From NCBI GenBank assembly GCA_963681505.1, contig OY811980.1, forward strand, positions 4,509,504-4,573,503: 64,000 nt of DNA, written 5' to 3'. The DNA comes from Eunapius fragilis (Eukaryota > Porifera > Demospongiae > Spongillida > Spongillidae). The notes under the pieces were generated by a model. That model worked only from the letters and a program-made list of their open reading frames with translations, did no database searches and was not told the DNA's origin. This document shows, piece by piece, positions 1-10,886 of this stretch. The first letter of the stretch is position 1. The number at the start of each line of letters is the position of its first letter. The position numbers and the translations under genes were made by a program.

Positions 1-534
1 TTGAACTGAAATAATGCGTAAGTGAATTTTCAGTAAAATTAATGTTCTACAATTTATTTTGATGCTTCAAACTCCTCGTGTGTGGGTGGCGGCATGCCAT
101 TAACAAAGTCACGGTATTACATTTGCTGAGCAGTATAAATTAAGTTGGTGATGTTGATAATACTGCAATATAGTAATCACCCCACTTAACTTGATCGGCG
201 TAAGCATGCAAGCATCTTCAATCATGGAAATTCCATGTAATCATAATCGCGAACAAGACCAGTTACTTCACATATCCGGATTTTATCTTTAGGCAGCTAA
301 CATGTTAACATTGCATGCATGCATGGCGCTAGCATAATTCTATACATGTATTGAAAACACCAAATGTTCTCCTCCCCCTGACGCCTTACATATATCTTCT
401 TCGGAAATCTCTGGTGCATTATATTCATAATAATCGCAGCGATTCATGTATCAGTTCGGGCGGGACAGACTTTGAATACGTTAATACTGCTATCTCCATA
501 GCAAACAAAAAAGGGGCGTAAACGTAAGCTTATC
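1..534. other. 5' flank of the arrestin-domain gene
   Basis: No open coding stretch is visible. The sequence is AT-rich with alternating gcatgcatg words. A purine-rich stretch (around 505-520) lies just before the ATG at 535. A phrase near 265-292 (atatccggattttatcttt) recurs at about 18755-18775, so part of this flank is dispersed repeat. I see no TATA box I would defend. Confidence 0.4.
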
Positions 535-1824
535 ATGGTGAAAGACTTCAGACTAGAGCTGAACAACCGAGGTGTCTATATAGTCCCCGGAGAAGTGACC
601 GGGACGGTAGTGGTTGTTACGGATGAGTCCAAATCATATAACGCAATCACTGTCACGCTGAAAGGACACGCGGACGTTCACTGGAGCGAACACCATACCG
701 TTACTGATGCACATGGCCATCAGAGAACGGTAACGCGACACTACCATTCCCACGAAAACTACATCAACGATGTCATTGTGCTGTGGAACGCCGATCAGTC
801 CCCCAACAGGGCCCTAAATCCGGGACAGTACGTTCTTCCTTTCAGGTTCGCGCTACTCTCTGGGAGACTTCCCAGCTCGTTTGTAGGAACTCATGGCCAC
901 ATCCGCTACGAGATCGAAGCGAGAATCTCGACGGGTCTCTTCCACTTTGACAAAACCGTTTCTGCAATAATCCAAGTGGTCGACCGAGTAGATATAAACG
1001 TACCAGCCCTTATGAGCCCTGCTCAGTTCGAGGAAGAGAAAACCATCTGCTGCCTATGCTGTGCGTCACGTCCAATAATTCTGACAGTTACAATACCACG
1101 AAGAGGTTTTTGCATCGGAGAAGGCATTCCTTTGACCGCGACGATAAATAATGGAGGCTCGCGAGAGATCGTGCTAAGAGCTACTGTCACAAAGACAGTT
1201 ACTTACCGTGCCCAAAGGAACATACGCACGAATACACAGCAGCTGAACTCATTTCAGTCACAACCAGTGGCGGGAGGAGCCACATTCCAATGGTCACCAG
1301 CTGAACAGCTTGCTATTAAGTCCGCTATTCCAACAATAGCCAACTGTGCCATTATCAATCTGCAATACAATCTGCTGATAGAGGCGCTTATTCCCTGGGC
1401 CATAGACGCTGTCATCAACATTCCGATCACACTTGGCAATGTTCCACCTGCAGCAGTACAGCAGCCACTCCCACCACCTCAATATCCTATTCTTGATTTC
1501 AATGCGTTCGTACCTTATAACCCTAATTCAGATCCAGCGCAAGGCGCAACTCCAGTTCCAGGTCAAGTTCCACCCGTTGGCAGCCACCAAGCTCCACCTC
1601 CTGAGGCTTTCCAAATCCCGCCTCCTGGAGCTCCTGGTGCTCCGTATCAAGCTCCGCCTCCTGGCGCTCCGTACCAAGCTCCACCTCCTGGAGCACCATA
1701 CCAATCTCCACCTCCTGGCGCGCCATACCAAGCTCCGCCGCCAGGCTCTCCATTCCAAGTTCCCCCTCTTGGCACTCCATACCAAGCCCCGCCTCCTGGT
1801 GCATTCCCAGGACCAACTTTTTAA
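535..1824 (+). CDS. arrestin domain-containing protein (ARRDC-like), intact
   Basis: A single uninterrupted frame of 429 residues. It starts MVKDFRLELNN and has the ARRDC pattern: an N-terminal arrestin fold (about residues 1-160; PGEVTGTVVV, LKGHADVHW, LNPGQYVLPFRF, PSSFVGTHGHIRYEIEA), a Cys cluster CCLCCAS near residue 171, then a C-terminal arrestin fold (about 175-305; GFCIGEGIPLTATI). In the family this fold acts as an adaptor between membrane cargo and NEDD4-type ubiquitin ligases. A PPxY motif (PPQY, about residue 315) is visible and would bind WW domains. The last 80 residues are a low-complexity tail of repeated APYQAPPPG-like units. I chose this start because two paralogues here (25575-26684 and 28640-30093) begin at the same point. 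The gene has no introns, which suits either a retrocopy or an intronless local family. Substrate unknown. Confidence 0.88.
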   Translation: MVKDFRLELNNRGVYIVPGEVTGTVVVVTDESKSYNAITVTLKGHADVHWSEHHTVTDAHGHQRTVTRHYHSHENYINDVIVLWNADQSPNRALNPGQYVLPFRFALLSGRLPSSFVGTHGHIRYEIEARISTGLFHFDKTVSAIIQVVDRVDINVPALMSPAQFEEEKTICCLCCASRPIILTVTIPRRGFCIGEGIPLTATINNGGSREIVLRATVTKTVTYRAQRNIRTNTQQLNSFQSQPVAGGATFQWSPAEQLAIKSAIPTIANCAIINLQYNLLIEALIPWAIDAVINIPITLGNVPPAAVQQPLPPPQYPILDFNAFVPYNPNSDPAQGATPVPGQVPPVGSHQAPPPEAFQIPPPGAPGAPYQAPPPGAPYQAPPPGAPYQSPPPGAPYQAPPPGSPFQVPPLGTPYQAPPPGAFPGPTF

Positions 1825-2060
1825 GGTCCTCGACTTATAATTAACTATGAATCTATATTGAACCTTGTTCTATAGCGATCACAAGTTTATTAAACTTCAA
1901 TGCCGAGATAGATGGGAAAATTTACACTAGAGAGCATTTACTGAATGTGAAAATGTGTAACTGCATCTTCGAACTTAACCCCAAACCAATATTCTTTTTT
2001 TGTTTTGAAACTTTTTGTTTTGAGTCAGTGTTGCCGCGGTCGACCGATTTAATCAACTCG

Positions 2061-2227
2061 CCGGAAAAGCACTGCAAAAAAAAAAGACGCAAATCTTGAT
2101 TCCACAAGTGATCTGTTTTTTCATATCTCAGTGTACCAAAATGATATTATTAACAGTTATGAAAAAAACAGATCACTTGTGGAATCAAAATATGATATGC
2201 GTCTTTTTTTTTGCTGTGCTTTTCCGG
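2061..2227. repeat. hairpin-forming inverted repeat
   Basis: The left arm (2061-2129) and right arm (about 2157-2227) are reverse complements over most of their length, sharing ccggaaaagca, the A/T tract with gacgc, and the word gattccacaagtgatctg. The spacer is short. It lies at the left end of the 2026-4068 element and may be its subterminal hairpin or a separate MITE. Confidence 0.7.
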
Positions 2228-2625
2228 TTGACCGTCCGCGAGTGTCTATTTTTTGCTGTAAAGGCCTAGTCGATCACAGTTCCGATCAATATCCAGCCGC
2301 CAAAGGTCTCTCCCGATCCGGTAACCGGCAGGTCGCTTCAAGCCTTATCCGGCACAGTCACGGTCAATATTTGACCGCCGAAGATCGTGAAAATCGAGTC
2401 GACGGTCACGGCTATTTCGTTGAAGGGTGAAATTTGACGGTCAAAATCCCCTACGACACATTTTGGCAGAGTAGGATAATATTTGGCTGCCAAAATCTAT
2501 CCTTGGATATATTTTAGCTAAAATATCTATCCCATGGGATACATTTTGGCAGCGAAATTTTATCCTAGGATAAATTTTAGGTAGGATAATTTTTGTCGTG
2601 ACAGTTCTATGCCGGTTACCTGAAA
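2228..2625. repeat. GACCG/CGGTC-rich and ATCC/GGAT-rich subterminal region
   Basis: The first half has many copies of ttgaccg/cggtca in both orientations. The second half (2440-2600) has short palindromes built from tatccta/taggata and ccaaaat/attttgg. This looks like subterminal transposase-binding repeats of the enclosing element rather than coding DNA; that reading is inference. Confidence 0.35.
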
Positions 2626-2948
2626 GCAGGCTTCTTTTGTACTGAAGTCACGATATTGACACTTATGCAGGCAGCTAAGCTTCAGTGAAACAGAAAATCG
2701 TAGATAACAATCAACTGGCAGAATCAAGAAAGCTACGTTGCAATACATATAATAGACCATTTACCACTGACGTCACACATGAATAGGGGGGTCAATTTTT
2801 AAAATGTACAACTTCATCATAGATTTTCCTTTTAGAGTTTCGTTAAGAAGTAAATCATTTCACGTTTCATTTTTGCTGTATTTCACGGTGGATCTTTGCA
2901 AAGGACTTCTTTTAAGCAGTTCGATGTTGAATCCTTGCGGGTCAACAC

Positions 2949-3701
2949 TAGTCTGGGGACCCGACTGATGGCTGTACTATCAGCCTGGTGACTAGCTCGC
3001 ATCCGTTTTGTGCATTGCTGCACGAATTCGTGCAGTAGCATGAATCTAATTTGTGCCCCACCTACGAGCATGTAGTCATTACCTATAAGCCATAACATTA
3101 TATGAATAATATAAATTATGCCACGTGTTTTTTGTAATGTCCGATATACGGATGTTAGTTGATGCTATCCATTACGCTGTGGAAAGACTTGGGTTTACCG
3201 AGATACAGAGCTTTCAGTTGGAAGTAGTTCTAGCTATAGCCACTGGGCAGGACGTTTTTGGAGTGTTATCAACTGGATATGGCAAGAGTCTTTGTTATGC
3301 CTGCCTTCCTATTTTGTTTGATCAACTGTACTATACACCATACTGGTCCGGTGTAGGCAGTAAAACATGCACTACACATTTTACAGCTAATAGGATCAAA
3401 TAAATCCTCAACAATATCGACAGGAAACCTCTAGCGACAGCTCATCTTGCGCGAACATCCGCCATAACCGTACAACGCTAGATGAAGATTTTCCGTTAAG
3501 GCTCCGTCTTTTGAGTAGAAGGTTGGTAAGGTCATATCCACAAGACAAAGACAGAAAGATTATCCGCCATACTAATGCTAAATAGTCTGGGGACTAGTAC
3601 TGTTTGTGCAGTGAGAGGTAAACCGTTATCCACATTATTATATTCATGAGATTTCGTGATACCAACAGCGAACTACAGCCATCAGTCGGGTCCCCAGACT
3701 A
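2949..3701. mobile_element. non-autonomous TIR element with 9-base target duplication, carrying a captured gene fragment
   Basis: The element starts TAGTCTGGGGACCCGACTGA (2949) and ends with the reverse complement at 3701. The terminal inverted repeats match perfectly for 28 bases. It is bounded by a perfect 9-base direct repeat, GGTCAACAC (2940-2948 and 3702-3710). A 9-base duplication with good TIRs is typical of Mutator-like elements (established); assignment to that superfamily is inference. The only coding content is a helicase fragment at 3137-3403, so the structure resembles a gene-capturing (Pack-type) element. The word TAGTCTGGGGAC recurs at about 3583, and a related one at about 3890. 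Confidence 0.75.
3137..3403 (+). pseudogene. RecQ-type helicase fragment (Walker A region only)
   Basis: A short frame that aligns by eye with the start of the RecQ helicase core: motif 0-like FTEIQSFQLEVVLAIATGQD, then DVFGVLSTGYGKSLCYACLP. This contains Walker A (TGYGKS, about residues 53-58) and the usual SLCY..LP continuation. RecQ enzymes unwind DNA 3'-5' using ATP. Only the first of the helicase motifs is present. After PILFDQLY the sequence stops resembling RecQ and reaches a stop about 20 codons on. DEAH, motifs III-VI, RQC and HRDC are absent, so it cannot be a working helicase. It lies wholly within a TIR element, so it was probably captured from a host gene or another transposon. 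Confidence 0.65.
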
Positions 3702-4068
3702 GGTCAACACGTGATAACTTATGAGCGCTGCACCGTAACTGGTGAATGTATTTTTCATTTTGATTTTGTACTTGCTGTATTTCTTTGTTTCTATGACCAC
3801 TTATATTTTGTCGAAAATTTGTGACTAGCGGTAAAAGGTGTACGTCGTCGTTACGTACTTTGGGTCTGCTGGAATGATAACGTTGTCTGGGGACCAGACC
3901 GATGATATGACCGTATAGGACCGGATTGGTTTCTTTACGGTTGGCCGTCATATTTCTGACGGGTACCCTATTTTAATAGATTTGACGGTTGGGCTCCCAT
4001 GGACTGCATGAGAAATGACCCTTTGGCGGACGGCTGTCCGACGATCAAGGCTGACCGCGGCAACACTG

Positions 4069-4412
4069 ATTCGGATACGAAGGATATGTTTCATCAGAGA
4101 TGTAAATTGATAATTTAAAAACTCCTCTCCAACAATTCCAAGGATGATATTCCCACGAATTCCCATTAACATCTCTTTAGACCGCTTCCCCACCCTGCTA
4201 TCATTCACTTGTGAAAATTCGTCACAGTTTACCTTTAGCAGAAATACGTTCTATTTACTTTACTGTCATCGGTGTTGTTTTAGGTCGTTATAGAGTTCCT
4301 GTGCTGCGTCATCATAATGTTTTCAACATCGAAATGTATGCACGAGCAGCACGACGCGGTACGGTGGGAGAGTCAATATAGCGTATATCACAAACGTTCA
4401 TGCCAACCATGT
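4069..4412. other. spacer without recognised features
   Basis: I see no coding, RNA or repeat signal here. Confidence 0.3.
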
Positions 4413-4560
4413 AGGGCTGCCAATTAAGGCCAGGTGACTAACCTCCCAGGCTGCGGACCGACCTGTCAGGCCGGACCTTGATTTACATATGTATTGTACT
4501 GACATGAAACTGTTGTCAGTTATACAATCGATTAATAATTCTGAGCGAGCACTACATGCA
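4413..4560 (+). repeat. 148-base dispersed repeat, copy 1
   Basis: Matches 15391-15538 in the same orientation with only a few mismatches (for example acctccc versus accgccc). Both copies start agggctgccaattaaggcc and end gagcgagcactacatgca. They contain a CAGGCT...CAGGCCGGAC pair but no obvious terminal inverted repeat. This is probably a SINE or MITE fragment. Confidence 0.8.
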
Positions 4561-4711
4561 ACTACATGCATTAAACAAGGTTGTATAATGTTTTAGAATC
4601 ATTGTAATAAAAAGGCTCTCAATGAAGTTTCATTATGACAGAGGCACGCCACCTGTGCCACTGGTGAAACATAAGTTCTTGTAGTCTGGCTACCAGCCAT
4701 ATGCTGGGTTG

Positions 4712-5560
<849 letters not shown>

Positions 5561-6000
5561 TAAAGCCCTCGAAGGAAGACGGCGCAGTGTGTGTGCATTG
5601 TGTACACATGATGTGTATGCATGGTGTGTGTACCTTGTGGTGTTTATGATAACTTGCTTTGTAACAAATCACTGCACACACTGCTTGTCACTCACCCATA
5701 TGCACATCCCCTGCACACACCAATCCAACAGTACATACACTCCTTGTCATCTTCATACTCCTCTTGTACACACCAATGTACACCCTTGACCTGCCACATT
5801 GCAATCCTCTCACAGCATGGCTAGCCCATGCACACACACCCTTATCACACACATCTAATTTACGCCCCCCTTGTACACATACATGTACTCCCTTGTCACA
5901 CACCCACTGTACATTCTGTCACTATGCACACACCCTCTGCACCCTTTCTACACACACCTTCACTACACACACCCTCTTTGGGAACCAACCCATAGACAAT
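5561..6000. repeat. TG- then CACACC-rich low-complexity tract
   Basis: Degenerate tgtgtg (5585-5640) passes into a long stretch rich in cacacaccc/tgtacac words up to about 5980. The open frames follow the repeat, not a gene. Confidence 0.6.
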
Positions 6001-6359
6001 GTGCATGTTATATGCCGGGCCATTTCATTAACCCTCTTCTTCTCATTCAATAGATTATGGCAATGAGAAAATGAGAAATCCTGTGCAGCTGTCATTATAT
6101 GAACGTTTTCATTGTGAAACTGTGGCTCCATTCTTATTGCCTTGTTAACACACTTATTTATACAGTTGTATGGTTATTGATTAAAGTTGTTATTGATATC
6201 TTAAAAAGGCACACCTACTGACAAATTACAGTGCCGTAGAGGCATGAGCTAGGTTACACAGGCAGATCTTTTCAGTGACTCTGTTGTTGGTAGAGTTGTG
6301 ATAGGGAGTTAGGGACTCACTAATAGCTGCATGGTATTGATACTAAAATTGTTGTAGTA

Positions 6360-6990
6360 GGTGTGTTTGGGGAAGGGGGAGGGGAATGCCAAATGACTTG
6401 TGTAACTATCACCTGACTCAAACAATAGACAGTGGAGTGTTTTCCCTACTCTGGGACATCATTAGGACACTATGTAATGTTTAGGTAGCATAGCAATATG
6501 CATGGGTCATATGTTTGGGGGAGGAGGGGGGGGGGGGGTAAGTGACTTTCGAGTAACTAAAAATTTCTATCACCTGACTTAAAAAATAGACAGTGAAGTG
6601 TTTCCCCTACTCTGGGACATCATTAGGACACTATGTAATGTTTAGGTAGCATAGCAATATGCATGGGTCATATGTTTGGGGGAGGAGGGGGGGTAAGTGA
6701 CTTTCGAGTAACTAAAAATTTCTATCACCTGACTTAAACAATAGCCAGTGAAGTGTTTCCCCTACTCTGGGACATCATTAGGACACTATGTAATGTTTAG
6801 GTAGCATACTTGGGTCATATGTTTGGGGGGGGGGGGGGGGGGGGGGGGGGGAGTAAATGCCAAATGACTTCTGTGTAACTAATCACCAGACTGCAGTGAA
6901 GTTTTCCCCCTAAGTTTACTCCCAGGACAGGGTTAGAATAGTATATGCATGGGTGATATGTCAGGGAAGGGGGAGGGGGGGGGGGGGGGG
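6360..6990. repeat. tandem repeat, unit about 155-160 bases, 3-4 copies, each with a poly-G tract
   Basis: The phrase tatcacctgact recurs at 6407, 6568 and 6722, followed each time by the same text (ctactctgggacatcattagg, ttaggtagcata, gggtcatatgtttggggg). A diverged fourth copy runs to about 6990. Each unit ends in a G run of variable length, the longest about 26 bases at 6826-6851. Confidence 0.85.
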
Positions 6991-7029
6991 CATAATGACT
7001 TAAGCGTGTTATCATGTAACTTATTGGAG

Positions 7030-7215
7030 AACACATTAATAGGAGGTGTGTGATAGTAGGTAGGGGTGTGATGGTAGAGAGGGGTGTGATGGTAGGGAGG
7101 GGTGTGGTGTAGGGAGGGGTGTGGTGTAGGAAGGGGTGTGATAGTAGGGAGGGGTGTGATGTAAGGAGGGGTGTGATGTAGGGAGGGGTGTGATAGTAGG
7201 GAGGGGTCAGGTGTG
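7030..7215. repeat. minisatellite, unit about 17-19 bases
   Basis: About ten tandem variants of ggaggggtgtgatggtag cover the stretch. It is purine/TG biased on the plus strand. Confidence 0.85.
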
Positions 7216-7728
7216 AGGACTGGTTGTAACACACATTCCCCAACATTGTATGTAAACACAGCTGAAGACTCATTGCACAGAACATGTGCTCCTCATCACC
7301 TGATATCTACAGCTGCACATTCACATACACCCCTTACAATCTTTATGTAGGCTCCCTCCATATTCATATGGGAGCTGTGTGTATGTAATGAAGAGGTGTG
7401 GAGGTGTGTTTATAATGAAGAGGTGTGTACTTAATGTGCTCTGTTCACACACATGCAGTCACACTTTTGGTTTTGTAGGGAGCCTCTGTTGTTCTCAGCA
7501 GCAAGCATTTCATTGGTTCTTGAAGAGTTTGCGGACATTTACTGATGCTTTATTTTGTATATCGCATAACATATTTGCTTTGTAATGATGATGATCAGTA
7601 CTATAAATTGTAGGAGGATGGAGTCAGTCACAAGGTTTATTGATTTGCACATATACAAAAAAAGTATGATAGACAAGTTACAAAGCAACAGCTTATATAG
7701 ATACATGTAGGAAGCATGCAGTTCTGGA

Positions 7729-8338
7729 TCATATGATTGGTGTATCTATGTTCTCTGTGTCCAGATCAGTGGCTGCTTCCTTGTTCTTGCCGGTGAGACT
7801 AAACTTCGCTCTTAGATTCCGGCACTTAGAATTAAGTTTGCCCACTATCTCTTTCCAGTTGTTTTCTTCATCTTTAATAGGAATCTGAAATCTGTCTTGT
7901 ATTGTCACTGTGAATGGAACAATATAAGTAATGTTGAATGTATACATTTGTACACACATACATCGGATTCCCTGCAAAACCTTTTGATCCAAAAGATGCC
8001 ATCTATTATTTGTATCAGTGCAGTTACCGTAACTAAGCTGCTTGGTAGAGAACATTGTTGAGAATAAATTTAAAGCCAAAGCTCCTGGTGTAGAACCAGA
8101 AACTTTGGCAATGTCAGCTTCTGTAATCTTTATTTGTAATGTAGATGAAGGAATCCATACTTTCAACCCTTCTGTTACATCAGAATTGAGTCGTCCCATC
8201 CATACCGGCACCTTTCAGAAATATACAACTACAACATAAATGGATGATTTTAGCTTTGACTTTCTTACCATTCTGTGAATCTACTAAATTTGTGTCTGTG
8301 TCATGATCAAGTGCTGCTGTTCTTGTTGGTGCCTTCAT
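7729..8338 (-). CDS. small BEN-domain-like protein, three exons
   Basis: A hand splice gives exon 1 8338-8269 (ATG at 8338, donor GTAAGA), exon 2 8171-7962 (acceptor after gtaacag, donor GTATGT) and exon 3 7895-7729 (acceptor after atacaag, stop TGA). The phases agree (1 and 1), giving about 148 residues. The product has the BEN pattern: EGLKVWIPSSTLQ, then ALALNLFSTMFSTKQLSYGN, LLDQKVLQGIR, and NNWKEIVGKLNSKCRNLRAKF. BEN domains bind DNA and protein in chromatin regulators and some transposon and viral proteins (established). Here the domain is almost the whole protein, after a short acidic N-terminus. Upstream on the same strand, 8430-8600 could hold earlier exons (a KELDDLKK coiled-coil-like stretch), but I could not splice these in frame. 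Host gene versus transposon-borne BEN cannot be settled here. Confidence 0.6.
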
Positions 8339-8816
8339 GATGCCGGAAAATCAGCAAATGTAATTTGATATTGTTAAGAAGGTTACCATTGTTATTCCCT
8401 TCTTCAAATCATCCAGCTCTTTTTGAAATGAATCTTGCTGCCGTTGTCCTTATAATTTAGCTGATGGGATAACTGTAGATACTCTTCATGATGTGTGTCT
8501 GGGTATTGTAAAGAACATACTGGGATTCTGGTTTGATGCACAGCACAGAGATCAACCTTACAGTATAAGGAGTAAGGCAAGCCAGCTGCACGTAATTTAT
8601 GCATACATGTACATTTATATTACATGTTCACTAGGGCATACAAAATGTTATGTGATGGAATTCTTCATTGCAGATTGATCTTTGTGAAAATCGATTACAA
8701 AGTGTACTGATTCCAAATGAAATCAGTCGAACACCCAGCCCCATATGTGATTACAAAACCTGGAAAGGTAGCATGATAATGCACGATACCATGTAGCAAA
8801 TGCATGAGCCTAATAT

Positions 8817-10029
8817 TTCTCAACTCACTCAAGGAAATCAAGTGATGCCATGGGTTCTCCACTATAGCCTTTTTGTTCTGGAATCAATTCTCCCTCAGAT
8901 GTATCTGCAGCATTATTCTCTATTAGTTGCTGCTATGCATTTACTGTCAAGTGACTGCATCTCAAATGAAAATCTCACCCCCCCCCCCCCTTCCAGCGAT
9001 CATACTTATAGCCCTGGCGCCCATACCCTTTCGTATTGAGCAGCTGCAACCCATATCAGTTTGTATGCAACAGGAAACCCCTATTCTTTCTGAGTTGTCT
9101 GTTAACTGATCCTCCTACCATGCATTTGGTAAATAATAGATGATGAGGCTTTGTACATTAAAGGTGCATCTTCTCAATCATTATGCTGGCGTGGTGAGAA
9201 AGTGGGGACCACTATGGGTCTATGGAGGGTTTCCATTTGAGGGCATGAACAACCAACTTCGTAAATACTTCCATGGAACACGAAACATGTCACAAGAGGT
9301 GGGTTGTGCCGCTTATAAGAATTGACAACTTCATGCTTCTTTGGTAGGTAGCACTGTCCATTGCAGCCATGCAGCTAGTGCCATCTTGGCAGAAACGTAC
9401 CCACCAAATCACTGAAAAGACTTCTAACTTTATTAAATATTTAATTAAGGTATGTGATTATTTAAAACCATAATTTCAACATTGATAATTCTGTAATCAT
9501 GACAAAATGTAGAAATGAAAAAAATAACAGCAGTGATGAAAAGTACCATGAAATCTGGAAAGTGGGAGTGAAGGGTGCTGAGGCAATAAATGCTTACATG
9601 GGACATAGCACTGTACAGGACACAACAATTGTTTCAGTTGTGGGAAGAGTGATCCACAAGCAAATGACAATTGATGCAGAAGACATAAACGGAAAAACAA
9701 GGTATAATTCTGCTGTATTGTATCGTTCCCAGTCAGGAAAACTTAGAGCTGGTATTGTCACCAAGTTTATTCACCTCAATGGCTCACTAGTAGTGCTGAT
9801 GAAAAAACCATTGTTGCATAATGACGGTTTGAAGAATGTGTTACATCTGGCAGATGATGTTGTCAATGCCATCCGATCATGCTATCTATGTGCAAAAATA
9901 GTGGATAACTTTGAGGTTGTCCCATGGTCAGCTATATGTGAAAAGTGTGTGTATCTACCAAACACCGGTCATTCAAGGAGTACCTTGTGTTTTTTTTCTA
10001 GGTTTCCTAGTCATTTATTAAGAGATTGA
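8817..10029 (+). pseudogene. C-terminal part of a TNP2/DUF4218-like transposon protein, several exons
   Basis: Four coding blocks follow one another on the plus strand. About 8832-8950 contains LPQMYLQHYSLLVAAMHLL. 9140-9298 contains VVRKWGPLWVYGGFPFEG and LRKYFHGTRN, the DUF4218-like signature with GPLW..FPFE and HGTR, ending at a GT donor. 9348-9449 has AG and GT borders and VALSIAAMQLVPSWQKR. 9499-10029 contains a KTRYNSAVLYRSQSGKLRAG-type block. In CACTA/TNP2-like transposons of animals this region follows the transposase core. The catalytic part is missing upstream, and a poly-C tract and stops interrupt around 8975-9135, so I read it as a decaying element or a host gene derived from one. 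No terminal repeats were found. Confidence 0.5.
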
Positions 10030-10886
10030 AGAAGCTCCCCTCCCAATATCATTTGTTCATTGTACGTGCTATTTGATTTTAATTGCTTTGCATTTGACAG
10101 TGGTTTGACTTGAACACACTGTGGAGGTGTCTTAATGTGCAAAGTGTTCTGGTATGCATGTGTATGCATGACTATGAAATGATGCATACATCAACATCCA
10201 CATTTGGAACACACATATATACTCATCCCCAATCCCATTTCTACTATTCAGGGGTGGAAGATGGGGACCGTTGTCTATTGGCAAAGTCCTAGCACGCATG
10301 TGAAACTAGTCATTGTGCACCTAGAAACCTTGTAATATACACAGCACACACATAGCACATACACAAGCTCACACATATCACAGAGCAGGTGTAAGGCCAC
10401 TCTGAAGTCGACTTTAGTTTTCCATCCCCACCACATGCTAAATATTTTCGAGGAAGGGTGGACAGGAAACTAAAGTGCAGTTTGGAGTGACCTAATGCAT
10501 ATAGGTCAAAAGTGCATGTTGGTGTCCACACATACACAATACACAAATTCATTCATTCCCGTATAGAATTGCAATGGACACTTACATGTATACAAGTAGA
10601 TCATAGTCTTTTTTAGTTCCGTTTCATAGAGAATGAACACCATTTGTCCTACGCACGCACTCATTATTTATTGCCAATATTGGTATTCTGCCATTTTATA
10701 TTCAGTGTTCCATTATAGCACTGGTTCGAAGAAAAGCATTTAGGCATAGAACAAGACACGTAATCACAGACCATGCTGCATGCACCCAGAAGCAAAGTAC
10801 AACGTATTGATACCATTACAACAGTTGAGTACATCTAGACACGCGTGCGCGCGCACATGCACACACTGATCTAACGTACTTATCGA
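10030..10886. other. spacer upstream of the hAT element
   Basis: Scattered cacaca/catgta words only. A CGCGTGCGCGCGC patch lies near 10841-10853. No gene is supported. Confidence 0.3.

Larger units (their letters stand above)
2026..4068. mobile_element. probable TIR DNA transposon, degraded, hosting a nested element
   Basis: The ends are inverted copies of the same 16 bases: CAGTGTTGCCGCGGTC at 2026-2041 and its reverse complement ending at 4068. Both subterminal regions (2040-2440 and 3890-4060) are rich in GACCG/CGGTC words, as expected of one element's two ends. The CAGTG start recalls hAT-type termini, but the flanking 8-mers (ttttgagt and attcggat) do not match, so no target duplication is seen. 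No transposase is recognisable. A smaller element (2949-3701) is inserted inside. Confidence 0.45.

Noticed and set aside
1254-1840. Frames overlapping the arrestin gene on both strands, including Leu-rich and Glu-rich products
   Set aside because: Shadows of the proline-repeat coding sequence; the plus-strand arrestin frame explains the region.
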